A stretch of DNA of 10,023 bases. Origin: Terriglobales bacterium. GTDB lineage: Bacteria > Acidobacteriota > Terriglobia > Terriglobales > Acidobacteriaceae. The stretch lies in NCBI GenBank assembly GCA_015655365.1, contig JAATFE010000079.1, forward strand, positions 1-10,023, written 5' to 3'. Position numbers and translations under genes: made by a program. Shown here one piece after another: positions 1 to 6,994 of the stretch (position 1 is the stretch's first letter; every line of letters starts with the position of its first letter). The notes below the pieces were generated by a model. The model saw only the letters and a list, made by a program, of their open reading frames with translations, was not told where the DNA came from and did no database searches.

Positions 1-109
1 TGCACCAGCTAAGGCATCTCATGCACCGGCTGCCAGTTCCAAGGCAGTCAAGCATCATGGGAAGCCCGAGGCGAAGAAGCCTGCGCACAAGGCCGGGAAG
101 AAGCGTTAA
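1..109 (+). CDS. C-terminal tail of a Lys/Ala/His-rich basic protein (partial, 5' end outside window)
   Basis: The frame starting at base 2 is open up to a TAA at 107-109 and encodes about 35 residues. They are dominated by Ala, Lys, His and Pro, with repeated AKK/GKK-type clusters, and end in GKKR. No catalytic motif or fold is visible. Tails of this composition are common on bacterial histone-H1-like or HU-type DNA-binding proteins, and on some ribosomal or RNA-binding proteins, but the informative part of the gene lies outside the window, so no function is assigned. Two hairpin terminators follow within 130 bases, which supports this being the real 3' end of a transcription unit. Confidence 0.6.
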   Translation, partial: APAKASHAPAASSKAVKHHGKPEAKKPAHKAGKKR

Positions 110-148
110 GGCACTTCTTCTGGAATCGTGAAGTTCATTCCTACAGAG

Positions 149-178
149 GGGGCGACGCTCGAAAGAGGTCGCCCCTTT
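149..178 (+). terminator. Hairpin terminator after the partial basic-protein gene
   Basis: GGGGCGAC (149-156) pairs perfectly with GTCGCCCC (168-175) around an 11-nt loop, followed by TTT. The T-run is short, so this is a modest intrinsic terminator or the first of a tandem pair with the stronger hairpin at 191-238. It lies 40 bases after the stop codon at 109. Confidence 0.55.
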
Positions 179-190
179 CCATTGGCGCAA

Positions 191-238
191 AAAAAGCAGA
201 AGGGATGCCGCGTCCGCGCGGCATCCCTTCTGCTTTTT
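191..238. terminator. Strong bidirectional intrinsic terminator (perfect 22-bp stem)
   Basis: The arms 191-212 and 217-238 are perfect reverse complements around a TCCG tetraloop at 213-216. The left arm begins in an A-tract and the right arm ends in a T-tract, so each strand presents a GC-rich stem followed by a U-run. On the plus strand it backs up the terminator at 149-178. On the minus strand it is the first clear stop for transcripts leaving the zinc-ribbon gene that ends at 438. A long perfect stem flanked by complementary A/T tracts is what a shared terminator between convergent genes should look like. Confidence 0.85.
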
Positions 239-270
239 GTCGATGAAATATCCCGTGAATGGAAGGAGAC

Positions 271-284
271 ATAACTCGAGTTAT
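271..284. repeat. 14-bp perfect palindrome
   Basis: ATAACTCGAGTTAT is a perfect palindrome without a spacer. It lies in the gene-free stretch between the bidirectional terminator and the zinc-ribbon gene. It could be a dimeric-regulator site, but no promoter or gene start is close enough to give it an obvious role. Confidence 0.35.
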
Positions 285-300
285 CAAAGGAAGCCACAAG

Positions 301-349
301 CGAATTGGGCCGACTTAGAGCTGTTCTCCAATTCGTATGGAGAACAACT
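301..349. repeat. Two overlapping, mutually exclusive inverted repeats
   Basis: CGAATTGG (301-308) is complementary to CCAATTCG (328-335). Separately, AGCTGTTCTCCA (319-330) pairs with TGGAGAACAACT (338-349) with one mismatch around a 7-nt loop. The two stems share bases 328-330, so they cannot both form fully. The region is downstream of the zinc-ribbon gene on the minus strand and has no following T-run, so a plain terminator is not favoured. The rest of 239-437 shows no credible gene, only a weak 7-bp inverted repeat AGGTTCC (394-400) / GGAACCT (420-426). Confidence 0.4.
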
Positions 350-437
350 ATAGCCGTCGCTGGGCCGCTTTGCCTGAGTTTGCCTGAAGAACCAGGTTCC
401 GATGCTCAAAGCGAGGATTGGAACCTAGCCGATGCGG

Positions 438-767
438 TTACCGGCTGCGACCGCGCGAACTGCCGCCGCCGGCTCCACCGCTGCCTTTGCGGGCCTGGTA
501 GCAGTCCCGGCAAAAGACGGGACGATCGCCACGCGGTTCAAAAGGCACTGTTGTAGGCTGGCCGCAACCCGAACAAATCACAGGTGTACCCTGTGCCGGA
601 GCCGAACGGTAGCCGGACCCCCCCTGATCGTTCTTCTTTGCCTGACGGCAATTCTTGCAACGCTTTGGGGTCGAATAACCACGTTCCTGAAAGAACGCCT
701 GATCAGCAGCGGTGAAGGTAAAGTCTTGCCCGCAATCGCTGCACGTAAGTTGAATATCTCCGGCCAT
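438..767 (-). CDS. Small protein with two CxxC-CxxC zinc ribbons and a Gly/Arg tail
   Basis: The protein has 109 residues from the chosen ATG at 767, which is preceded by GAGGAG with 4 nt spacing. An upstream in-frame start at 818 would add 17 residues but lacks such a site. Residues 9-40 form CxxC-x24-CxxC (Cys9, 12, 37, 40) with the sequence style of the probable zinc-binding zf-trcl family. Residues 65-89 form CxxC-x17-CxxC (Cys65, 68, 86, 89), matching the named 'CxxC-x17-CxxC' domain. All eight cysteines of two Zn sites are present. A flexible linker (about 45-62) separates them, and the C-terminus (95-109) is a Gly/Ser run ending in RGRSR, suggesting nucleic-acid contact. Function is not established for these families; a cytoplasmic RNA- or DNA-binding role is inference. 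The gene is monocistronic, divergent from the mannosidase gene, and probably terminated at 191-238. Confidence 0.85.
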   Translation of the reverse strand: MAGDIQLTCSDCGQDFTFTAADQAFFQERGYSTPKRCKNCRQAKKNDQGGSGYRSAPAQGTPVICSGCGQPTTVPFEPRGDRPVFCRDCYQARKGSGGAGGGSSRGRSR

Positions 768-771
768 GGGT

Positions 772-777
772 CTCCTC
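772..777 (-). promoter_or_regulatory. Ribosome binding site of the zinc-ribbon gene
   Basis: On the minus strand GAGGAG is followed by ACCC and then the ATG at 767. This near-consensus site decides the start in favour of residue M of MAGDIQ and against the longer frame beginning at 818. Confidence 0.7.
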
Positions 778-1026
778 GTGGAGATTGTACAGGCCAATCT
801 GTGCTTTGCGCGCAACAATTATTTCAAGAAATGACAACAGAGTTTCGAACAGGGAGGTTTGCGGCCGCAATTCCTGCCTGGTGGGGGAGCGCAGTGTGGG
901 GTCAAAAGTGCTGCTGGAGGCGCGTCTATTTCCTCCTCATGGTTGTCGTCTGCGGCTCCAAACCCTGGGTGGTAACCTTATCAGCGGAATAGGCAGAGAG
1001 CTGGACGAGGCAGGGAAATCGGCCTT
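778..1026. other. Divergent intergenic region between zinc-ribbon and mannosidase genes
   Basis: About 250 bases separate the divergent start regions and must hold both promoters. I could not assign a convincing -35/-10 pair on either strand. A TACAAT hexamer on the minus strand (784-789) resembles a -10 box but would put the transcript start on the ribosome site. A 12-bp perfect palindrome, TTGCGGCCGCAA, lies at 859-870 and is the only clear symmetrical element. Open frames here lack ribosome sites and recognisable protein sequence. Confidence 0.4.
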
Positions 1027-1038
1027 GGAGGAGATGCA

Positions 1039-3663
1039 ATGCGCGGAGTAATCGCAGCGATCTGCTGCGCCTTGTTGGGTGCGACAGCGAACACGGGAAC
1101 CGGAGTAGCGCAGGCGCAAAGCAGAGTTGCGCAGAATGTAGTGGTGGCGCTGGATCATGGCTGGCAATTCAGACAGATCGCGCCCGGCGCGCAGGAGAGC
1201 GAGAACGGCTGGCTGCCGGCCACCGTTCCGGGCGACGTGCATCTGGATCTGCTGGCCAACAAGAAGATTCCCGACCCCTTCGTTCGCGACAACGAGGCCA
1301 AGCTGCAATGGATTGAGAAGGAGAGCTTCGAGTACCGGCTGAACTTCGATGCGACCGCGGCGATGCTGGCCCGCTCCAACGTGGACCTAGTGTTCGACGG
1401 GCTCGACGCGGCCTCGCAGGTGTATGTGAACGGCACCCAGGTGTTGAGCGCGGACAATAGCTTCCGGGTATGGCGCGTGGCGGTGAAGAGACATCTCCAT
1501 GCGGGAAAGAACCTGCTGCGCGTGGTGTTTCCTTCGCCGATCAAGGCTGCGGAAGCTGCTGCCGCGAGCGACCCTTTCCGGCTGCAGTCGAAGACCGCGG
1601 ACAAGACCTATGTTCGCAAGGCTGCTTATGAGTATGGATGGGACTGGGGTCCGCGCTTTGTGACCAGCGGGATCTGGCGCCCGGTGCGCATCGAGGCGTG
1701 GGACAAGGTACGCATCGGGGACTTTGCGATTCGCCAGCGCGACGTGAGCAAGGAAGTGGCGCACCTGGACGCGGAAGTGGAGGTCGAGGCGGCCAGCGCG
1801 GGGTCGGCCAAGGTCACGGTGCAATACGCGGCCGATGGCAAGCCGGTTCTGCTATCGAGTTTGGTGAGCGTTCATGCCGGACGCAATGTGGTGACGATTC
1901 CTGTCGAGATTCGGCAACCGAAGCTGTGGTTCCCGGCCGGATACGGGGAGCAGCCGCTCTACCAGTTCACCGCGCAGGTGGGCACGGGCGGCGTGGTGAG
2001 CGAGGAGCGCAAGGCGAAGGCCGGTCTGCGGACCATTGTGCTGCATCGCCAGTTAGACAAGTGGGGGCGTTCGTTCGAACTGGTGGTGAACGGCATTCCG
2101 ATCTTCGCCAAGGGCGCGGACGTGATCCCTTTCGACAGCTTTCCCAATCGCGTGACCACGGCGGACTATCGCCGGATTCTGGAGTCGGCGCGCGACGCGA
2201 ACATGAATATGATTCGGCACTGGGGCGGCGGCTACTACGAGACAGACGAGTTTTATTCGATCTGCGACGAATTGGGGATCATGGTGTGGCAGGACTTCAT
2301 GTTCGGCAACGACTGGCAGCCGGGCACCTACGCGTTCAAGCTCAACATCGAAGCCGAGGCCGAGGACCAGGTGCGGCGACTGCGCAACCATCCCAGCATC
2401 GTGCTGTGGTGCGGTAACAACGAGACCGAGAGCGCCTATGAGTGGGCGCCACGGCCCGCGCTTGCGCCCGAGGTGAAGCGCCTGATCTGGCAGGACTACC
2501 TGACGGAGTTCAGCGGCATTCTGCCCAGGGTGGTGGCGCGCCTGGAGCCGGAGATTCCCTATTGGCCGAGTTCACCAAGCGCCGACTACGAATACACCTA
2601 CGACAAATTCCAGAGCGGCGACGCCCACGTCTGGGACGTGTGGCACGGGCGGGTGCCGTTCTCGACCTATGAAACGCATCATGCGCGCTTTGTGACGGAA
2701 TTCGGGTTCCAGTCGTTCCCGGAGATGAGGACAATCGAGGCATTTACCGAACCTGGGGATCGCACCGGGATCTTTACCCCGGTCATGCTGGCTCACCAGA
2801 AGAACAACGAAGGCAATTCGCTCATCCACGACTATCTGCTGAAGGACTATCCGGAGCCGAAGGACTTTCCGAGTTTCCTGTATGTGAGCCAGGTGTTGCA
2901 GGCGGAGGGAATCAAGATTGGCGCGGAGCACTTCCGGCGCAGCCGGCCGGAGACGATGGGCTCGATCTTTTGGCAGTTGAACGATTGCTGGCCGGTGGCC
3001 TCGTGGTCGTCGATCGACTACTATGGCCGGTGGAAGGCGCTGCAATACTATGCGCGGCGGTTCTATGCGCCGATCCTGGTTTCTCCGCACGTGGAGAATG
3101 GCGCGCTGAAGGTGTATATCGTCTCCGACAAGACGGAGTCCAAGCCGGCCACACTGCGGGTGCGGTTGATGAACTTCGACGGCAGAGTGCTGCTGGAGGA
3201 CTCGCACGCCGTGGAGGTGGCTCCGCTGAGCAGCAAGGTCTATGTGGACTGGCCGCTGAAGAGGCTGACCGACGCAGGCGCGGCCGACACATCGCGCGTC
3301 TTTGTCGTGGCCGATTTGACTGCGGCGGGCACGCAGATTTCGCGCAACCTGGTTTATCTGGCGCCGGTGAAGGGGATTCACCTGAAGCCGGCGGCGCTGA
3401 AGGTCGAAACCGGGGGCGCAAACGGGAGCTACAAGATCCGGGTGAGTTCGCCGGTTCTGGCGCGAAGTGTGTATCTCTCGTTTGGCAATCTCGACGTGAA
3501 GGTGTCGGAGAACTACTTCGACCTGATGCCGGGCGAGACGGTGGAGATCACGGCCACAAGCGCGGCATCGCTGGAAGCGATCAAGGCGCAGATGAAGGTC
3601 ATTTCGTTGACAGATGCATTTGGGGGCAACGGACAAGGCGCTGTGGTGGGAGCGACGCGGTGA
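1039..3663 (+). CDS. Exported GH2 beta-mannosidase
   Basis: The predicted 874-residue protein is full length for a family GH2 beta-mannosidase (EC 3.2.1.25), which removes terminal beta-linked mannose from manno-oligosaccharides or glycans with retention of configuration. The ATG follows GGAGGAG (1027-1033) by 5 nt. Residues 1-26 look like a Sec signal peptide ending AQA, so a periplasmic location is expected. Domains in order: N-terminal jelly-roll (about 36-220) with the family hallmark YGWDWGPR at 199-206 and GIWRP at 211-215; Ig-like domain (about 221-335); TIM barrel (about 336-675); C-terminal Ig-like region (about 680-874). The barrel carries RHWGGGYYE (393-401), the acid/base Glu462 in WCGNNE, the nucleophile Glu554 in TEFGFQS, and FWQLNDCWP (644-652). 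All key residues are intact. It stands alone, with no sugar-utilisation partners on its strand. Other GH2 exo-activities are less likely given these motifs. Confidence 0.93.
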   Translation: MRGVIAAICCALLGATANTGTGVAQAQSRVAQNVVVALDHGWQFRQIAPGAQESENGWLPATVPGDVHLDLLANKKIPDPFVRDNEAKLQWIEKESFEYRLNFDATAAMLARSNVDLVFDGLDAASQVYVNGTQVLSADNSFRVWRVAVKRHLHAGKNLLRVVFPSPIKAAEAAAASDPFRLQSKTADKTYVRKAAYEYGWDWGPRFVTSGIWRPVRIEAWDKVRIGDFAIRQRDVSKEVAHLDAEVEVEAASAGSAKVTVQYAADGKPVLLSSLVSVHAGRNVVTIPVEIRQPKLWFPAGYGEQPLYQFTAQVGTGGVVSEERKAKAGLRTIVLHRQLDKWGRSFELVVNGIPIFAKGADVIPFDSFPNRVTTADYRRILESARDANMNMIRHWGGGYYETDEFYSICDELGIMVWQDFMFGNDWQPGTYAFKLNIEAEAEDQVRRLRNHPSIVLWCGNNETESAYEWAPRPALAPEVKRLIWQDYLTEFSGILPRVVARLEPEIPYWPSSPSADYEYTYDKFQSGDAHVWDVWHGRVPFSTYETHHARFVTEFGFQSFPEMRTIEAFTEPGDRTGIFTPVMLAHQKNNEGNSLIHDYLLKDYPEPKDFPSFLYVSQVLQAEGIKIGAEHFRRSRPETMGSIFWQLNDCWPVASWSSIDYYGRWKALQYYARRFYAPILVSPHVENGALKVYIVSDKTESKPATLRVRLMNFDGRVLLEDSHAVEVAPLSSKVYVDWPLKRLTDAGAADTSRVFVVADLTAAGTQISRNLVYLAPVKGIHLKPAALKVETGGANGSYKIRVSSPVLARSVYLSFGNLDVKVSENYFDLMPGETVEITATSAASLEAIKAQMKVISLTDAFGGNGQGAVVGATR

Positions 3664-3698
3664 GTTGGCGGGATTCCGCAACCGCCTCTTGAAAGACT

Positions 3699-3805
3699 AG
3701 AGCATTTCTCCTGATGGTGTAGAGGGAGAAACGTCCCTCAGGGGCTGAAGCCCACGTTGATTTTGCGGTACTTACGGCACGGCTAAAGCCGTGCCCTGAC
3801 GCATA
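3699..3805. repeat. Composite palindromic intergenic repeat
   Basis: Three consecutive inverted repeats lie just after the mannosidase gene: TTTCTCC (3705-3711) with GGAGAAA (3725-3731); GGGC (3742-3745) with GCCC (3750-3753) around TGAA; and GGCACGGC (3776-3783) with GCCGTGCC (3788-3795) around TAAA. The text style of the last two units, including the 'ggggctgaagccc' and 'ggcacggctaaagccgtgcc' hairpins, resembles short interspersed repeats I associate with Terriglobia genomes; that is recollection, not a search. It could help end the mannosidase transcript, although no hairpin is followed by a T-run. Confidence 0.6.
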
Positions 3806-3851
3806 TCGCCCTTTTGCCCGCGTCTTTCCGTAGCCTGTAAAGCCCTATCAT

Positions 3852-3908
3852 TTCGGCTATTCTACGGCACGCGACCCAGAGGGTACTCCGACCGTGCCCT
3901 TTCAAAAC
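3852..3908. repeat. Dispersed palindromic repeat, copy 1
   Basis: This segment shares the exact 16-mer CGCGACCCAGAGGGTA (3870-3885) with 8642-8657, and flanking similarity on both sides extends the match to about 55 bases with a few changes. It folds as nested stems: GGCACG (3866-3871) with CGTGCC (3893-3898), enclosing ACCC/GGGT (3874-3877 / 3881-3884). It sits in non-coding DNA between convergent genes. Confidence 0.7.
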
Positions 3909-3930
3909 CACTCTACACCTAAGAGACGGA

Positions 3931-3974
3931 CAAACAAGAGGGCCGGAGCATTGCGCTCCGGCCCTCTCTGTTTG
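3931..3974. terminator. Intrinsic terminator of the TonB-receptor operon (bidirectional)
   Basis: AGAGGGCCGGAGC (3937-3949) pairs perfectly with GCTCCGGCCCTCT (3955-3967) around a 5-nt loop. The stem is extended by CAAACA (3931-3936) with TGTTTG (3969-3974) after a one-base bulge. On the minus strand it lies 17 bases past the receptor stop codon and is followed by a T-rich TTGTTTGT. On the plus strand it could also stop read-through from the mannosidase gene. Confidence 0.85.
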
Positions 3975-3990
3975 ATTGAGGTTCGATGGA

Positions 3991-6954
3991 TTAGAACGAG
4001 AACACGGCCTGGACGAATATGCGACGGGCAGCCGAGCCGGTGCTGAAGATACCGCCGGCCAGGGTGGTGGACCTGCCGAAGTTCGGCGAGGAGATGTTGC
4101 CGTTCGGCGTTCCGTAGTCGATGTCGTTGAACAGGTTCAGGGCCTGGGCGCTGAAGGTGAGGGTGTATTTGCGACCGGTATTGATAGGGCCTCCACCCAT
4201 ACCACGGCCGCCACCTCCGCCCATGCCACCTCCGCCGCCGCGACCGCCACGACCGCCTACGCCCGGAGGCGGTCCACCCTGGGGCGGGCCGCCGGCATCG
4301 CCCTGAGGCATTGCGGAAGCCAACTTGGGACCGAGGCCGAAGCCGCGGCTGACGCGCAGGTTGACGGCTACCGCTGCCGGACCTTTGGCAATGTTGACAG
4401 GAATGACGGTTTCGCCGGGGAGCGCTGCCTTATCCAAGATGCCGTAGGGGGTATTGACCTGATCGGCCAGGGGCGTGGACGCGGTAGCGTAGGTTGGGCG
4501 CTGGTTGAAGAAGTTGTTCAGCGTGTCCGTGGGCAGAGTGATGTTATAAGGGCGGCCAGCCTGCGCCAACAGCATCGGGCTGAAACGAATTCCCCATGGG
4601 CCTGAGTAATTGGCCATCATGAAAACCGAGTCGCGCGTAACAAAGCCGGCGTCCCCGTAGTCCTTGTCCAAGTCGTAGGCGTCCGTAGTGCTGCCGTTGG
4701 CATTGGAGTTGGCATACGAGAGGGTGAAATAGCCAATAAGGTTCAGGTTCTTGCTCACCCTGGAGTTGACGCTGGCAATGAACTGATTCTGCTTGAAGAT
4801 GCCTTCGGGGAAGTACTCATACAAGTATCCGCCCGAGGGGTTCTGGGGCGTTCCGTCCGCCGAGGCCTGGTTGGCGTTGCGTGTGACCGACTGGTGTACG
4901 CCGAACGAGTGCAGGTAGTTGAGTGTAACGGTGGTGCTGGAGCCGACCTGGCGTTCGAGACTGACGCTGCCCTGCTCGGTGACAGGCGACTGGTAGTGGG
5001 GAGCGACTTCGTATTTGATCGGCGTGGCCTCAGTACTGACGCTGGTTCCGGTGCTGACGCAGGTGCTCATGTCGATCGTGCTGAGCGATGTTGCGGTGGT
5101 GGTGCAAACAGGGTTATTGAGCGCGATCTGCTGTTGCAGGCTGGCGCGATCGATGGTCAGCAGGTTGCCCGATCCAAAACGGTCGTAGAAGAAGCCGTAT
5201 CCGGCGCGCAGTACGGTCTTGGCCTTCTTGTTTGTGCCGCCATCGAGGGCGTAGGCCATGGAGATGCGGGGCGCCCAGTCGCTGTGGTCGGCGATATGGT
5301 TCTGCGACTCCCAGCGGAGGCCGCCGGAGACGGTGAGGCGAGGATTGAGCTTCCAGTCGTCCTGGACGTACCAGGCCATGTCAAAGACGTTGGCCAGCAC
5401 TGCTTCCTGGCCGCTGGAAAAGTTTGCGGAGATGGGGCCATTGCCCAGACTTACTTCGTCCTGGAAGGTTGTTGCGCTCGTGCTGGTGGCCAGCGCGTTG
5501 GCCATATTGAGGTATTTCGAGGCTGAATCGAAACCGAATTTGCCGTTGAAGCCGCCATTGGAGAAGTTTGCATCGCGCGTATCTCGGATGCGCGTGCCGA
5601 ACTTGATGGCGTGGTTGCCGCGGCTCATGGTCGTCATGTTCTGGAATTCCAGGCGCATGGTGTGGTCGCGGTTCTGCTGGCCAGAGTTTCCGCCACCGGA
5701 GAAGTCTCCTGTGACGCTGATGGTGCGATCGGTCGAGTCAGGATAGATGTTGCCGTTGGTGCGCTCGAATTGAAAGCGGCTTTCGTTGACGGTGTGATCG
5801 TTGATGATGATCGAGTCGCTGAGTTGCACCGTATGGTCGGTGTTCGACTCGTGCGTGGACCCGCTGGGGAGCCAGCCTGAGCTCAGATCGTGCTGCTCGG
5901 ATTCGGACCAAAAGCCATAGCGCGCGGTGAACGTGTTTTTCGCGCCCAGTTGCCAATCGATGCGGGCGGAGGCGTTGGTGCGCACGCGCTGGTTCAAAAG
6001 GTTGACGCCATAGTCCTGGTTATCGACGTATACCCCGGAAGCGTCTTGCAGCACCGCATCGGGAATCCGCCAGGCATTCACATTCTGCGTATTGCGCCGT
6101 TCGGCGCTGACGAAGAACGACGCTGTTTTTGAAAGGGAGCCATTCAAGGTGCCGTTGTACTGATAGCTGTCATAGGAGGGGATGGTCGACGTGAACGGGT
6201 TGCCTGTGTTGAAGGCCTTGTCGTTGCCCTGGATGAAGAACTGTCCGTGCAGCTTGTCGGTGCCGGGCTTGGTGAGAATCTCGATGCGCCCGTAGCCGAG
6301 GCGGTCGAACTCCGCCGAATAAGGATTCTGGTTGATGCGAATTTCGCGAATGGCCGACTTGGGCGGAAGCTGCCCGCCGCTGAAGCCGTCGATGTAGATT
6401 TGGCCACCGTTGGGACCGGCGGAGGGGCCGGCAAGGGCATCGAGTTCGCTGGCCAATTCATCGGGGTCGTCGGAGAGCGCATCCAGATCCTTGTCCTTGA
6501 GGACGATGGAGTTGGCGTTAGCTTCGGCTTCCGTGCTGACCATTGACGAATCGTCGGTGACAGTGACACTCTGCTGCTCGACCTCCATGGCCATGGCGAT
6601 GTCGACGCGCTTTGCCTGGCCCGCTGCAAGTTGGATTGTCGGGGAAGCGAAGGGGGCAAAACCAGCCACCGTGGCTTGCACAATGTAGCCGCCAGGTTGA
6701 AGGCTGTTCACCGTGTAGGAACCGGCCGAGTCCGCCGTTGCAGTGCGCACGGTGACGCCGACGGAAGTGGCAACGGCGATCGATGCGCCGGGAATGAATG
6801 CGCCCGTGGGGTCTGTAATGTGCCCGTGAATGGACGCTGTTGCCGGCGCTGCCGACGCGGCGTCGGGGGTTTCGCCCCACAGGGCGAGTGCACCGGTCAG
6901 ACAGAGAACCAAGGCGACCGAAAAATGAATGAATGAAAGCAGTTTTGAGTACAC
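3991..6954 (-). CDS. Oar-type TonB-dependent outer-membrane receptor with carboxypeptidase-regulatory-like domain
   Basis: The predicted protein has 987 residues from a GTG at 6954, preceded by GAGGA with 4 nt spacing. The frame stays open further upstream, but that part overlaps the preceding gene. Residues 1-27 form a signal peptide (hydrophobic about 7-26). Residues 40-125 are a CarboxypepD_reg-like beta-sandwich (HGHITDPTGAFIPGASI; then PGGYIVQATVAGF). Residues 137-250 are a plug-like region with DDPDELASELDALAG, QIYIDGFSGGQLPPKSAI and RLGYGRIEILTKPGT, typical of the Oar-like receptors expanded in Acidobacteriota. The rest is beta-barrel, ending in the aromatic signature AVFSF used for outer-membrane insertion. 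A Gly/Pro-rich stretch at 883-927 interrupts the last strands. No TonB box is evident. Substrate is unknown. It follows the DUF5666-like gene by 40 bp, so the two are probably co-transcribed, and transcription ends at 3931-3974. Confidence 0.9.
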   Translation of the reverse strand: MYSKLLSFIHFSVALVLCLTGALALWGETPDAASAAPATASIHGHITDPTGAFIPGASIAVATSVGVTVRTATADSAGSYTVNSLQPGGYIVQATVAGFAPFASPTIQLAAGQAKRVDIAMAMEVEQQSVTVTDDSSMVSTEAEANANSIVLKDKDLDALSDDPDELASELDALAGPSAGPNGGQIYIDGFSGGQLPPKSAIREIRINQNPYSAEFDRLGYGRIEILTKPGTDKLHGQFFIQGNDKAFNTGNPFTSTIPSYDSYQYNGTLNGSLSKTASFFVSAERRNTQNVNAWRIPDAVLQDASGVYVDNQDYGVNLLNQRVRTNASARIDWQLGAKNTFTARYGFWSESEQHDLSSGWLPSGSTHESNTDHTVQLSDSIIINDHTVNESRFQFERTNGNIYPDSTDRTISVTGDFSGGGNSGQQNRDHTMRLEFQNMTTMSRGNHAIKFGTRIRDTRDANFSNGGFNGKFGFDSASKYLNMANALATSTSATTFQDEVSLGNGPISANFSSGQEAVLANVFDMAWYVQDDWKLNPRLTVSGGLRWESQNHIADHSDWAPRISMAYALDGGTNKKAKTVLRAGYGFFYDRFGSGNLLTIDRASLQQQIALNNPVCTTTATSLSTIDMSTCVSTGTSVSTEATPIKYEVAPHYQSPVTEQGSVSLERQVGSSTTVTLNYLHSFGVHQSVTRNANQASADGTPQNPSGGYLYEYFPEGIFKQNQFIASVNSRVSKNLNLIGYFTLSYANSNANGSTTDAYDLDKDYGDAGFVTRDSVFMMANYSGPWGIRFSPMLLAQAGRPYNITLPTDTLNNFFNQRPTYATASTPLADQVNTPYGILDKAALPGETVIPVNIAKGPAAVAVNLRVSRGFGLGPKLASAMPQGDAGGPPQGGPPPGVGGRGGRGGGGGMGGGGGRGMGGGPINTGRKYTLTFSAQALNLFNDIDYGTPNGNISSPNFGRSTTLAGGIFSTGSAARRIFVQAVFSF
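4174..4308 (-). repeat. Gly/Pro/Arg-rich low-complexity segment inside the TonB receptor
   Basis: This part of the receptor gene encodes residues about 883-927, made of GGPP, GGRGG and GGGGMGG-type units. The DNA is a run of GGN/CCN codons. It lies about 60 residues before the C-terminus, within the last part of the barrel, so it most likely forms an extended loop. Such simple sequence is prone to length change. Confidence 0.75.
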
Positions 6955-6958
6955 GTGT

Positions 6959-6963
6959 TCCTC
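6959..6963 (-). promoter_or_regulatory. Ribosome binding site fixing the GTG start of the TonB receptor
   Basis: Minus-strand GAGGA is followed by ACAC and GTG at 6954. A convincing signal peptide begins directly at this GTG, and there is no comparable site near in-frame starts further upstream. Confidence 0.65.
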
Positions 6964-6994
6964 GCTTGTTTCCAATGCAAAAATGTGGATGTGC

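Noticed and set aside
106..297. Minus-strand open frame of 63 codons
   Set aside because: It runs through both terminator hairpins, has no ribosome site and its sequence has no protein character.
784..789. TACAAT -10-like hexamer for the zinc-ribbon gene
   Set aside because: No matching -35 at 16-18 nt, and the implied transcript start would coincide with the ribosome binding site.
305..1051. Three plus-strand open frames between 305 and 1051
   Set aside because: They are antisense to the zinc-ribbon gene or lie in the divergent promoter region; compositions rich in Arg/Cys/Ala are typical of shadow frames in GC-rich DNA.
2572..3681. Minus-strand frame of 369 codons opposite the mannosidase
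   Set aside because: It is antisense to a well-supported enzyme, very rich in His/Arg/Gln, and has no recognisable domain.
4121..4306. Pro-rich plus-strand frame of 61 codons
   Set aside because: It is the antisense reading of the Gly-rich codons in the TonB receptor.
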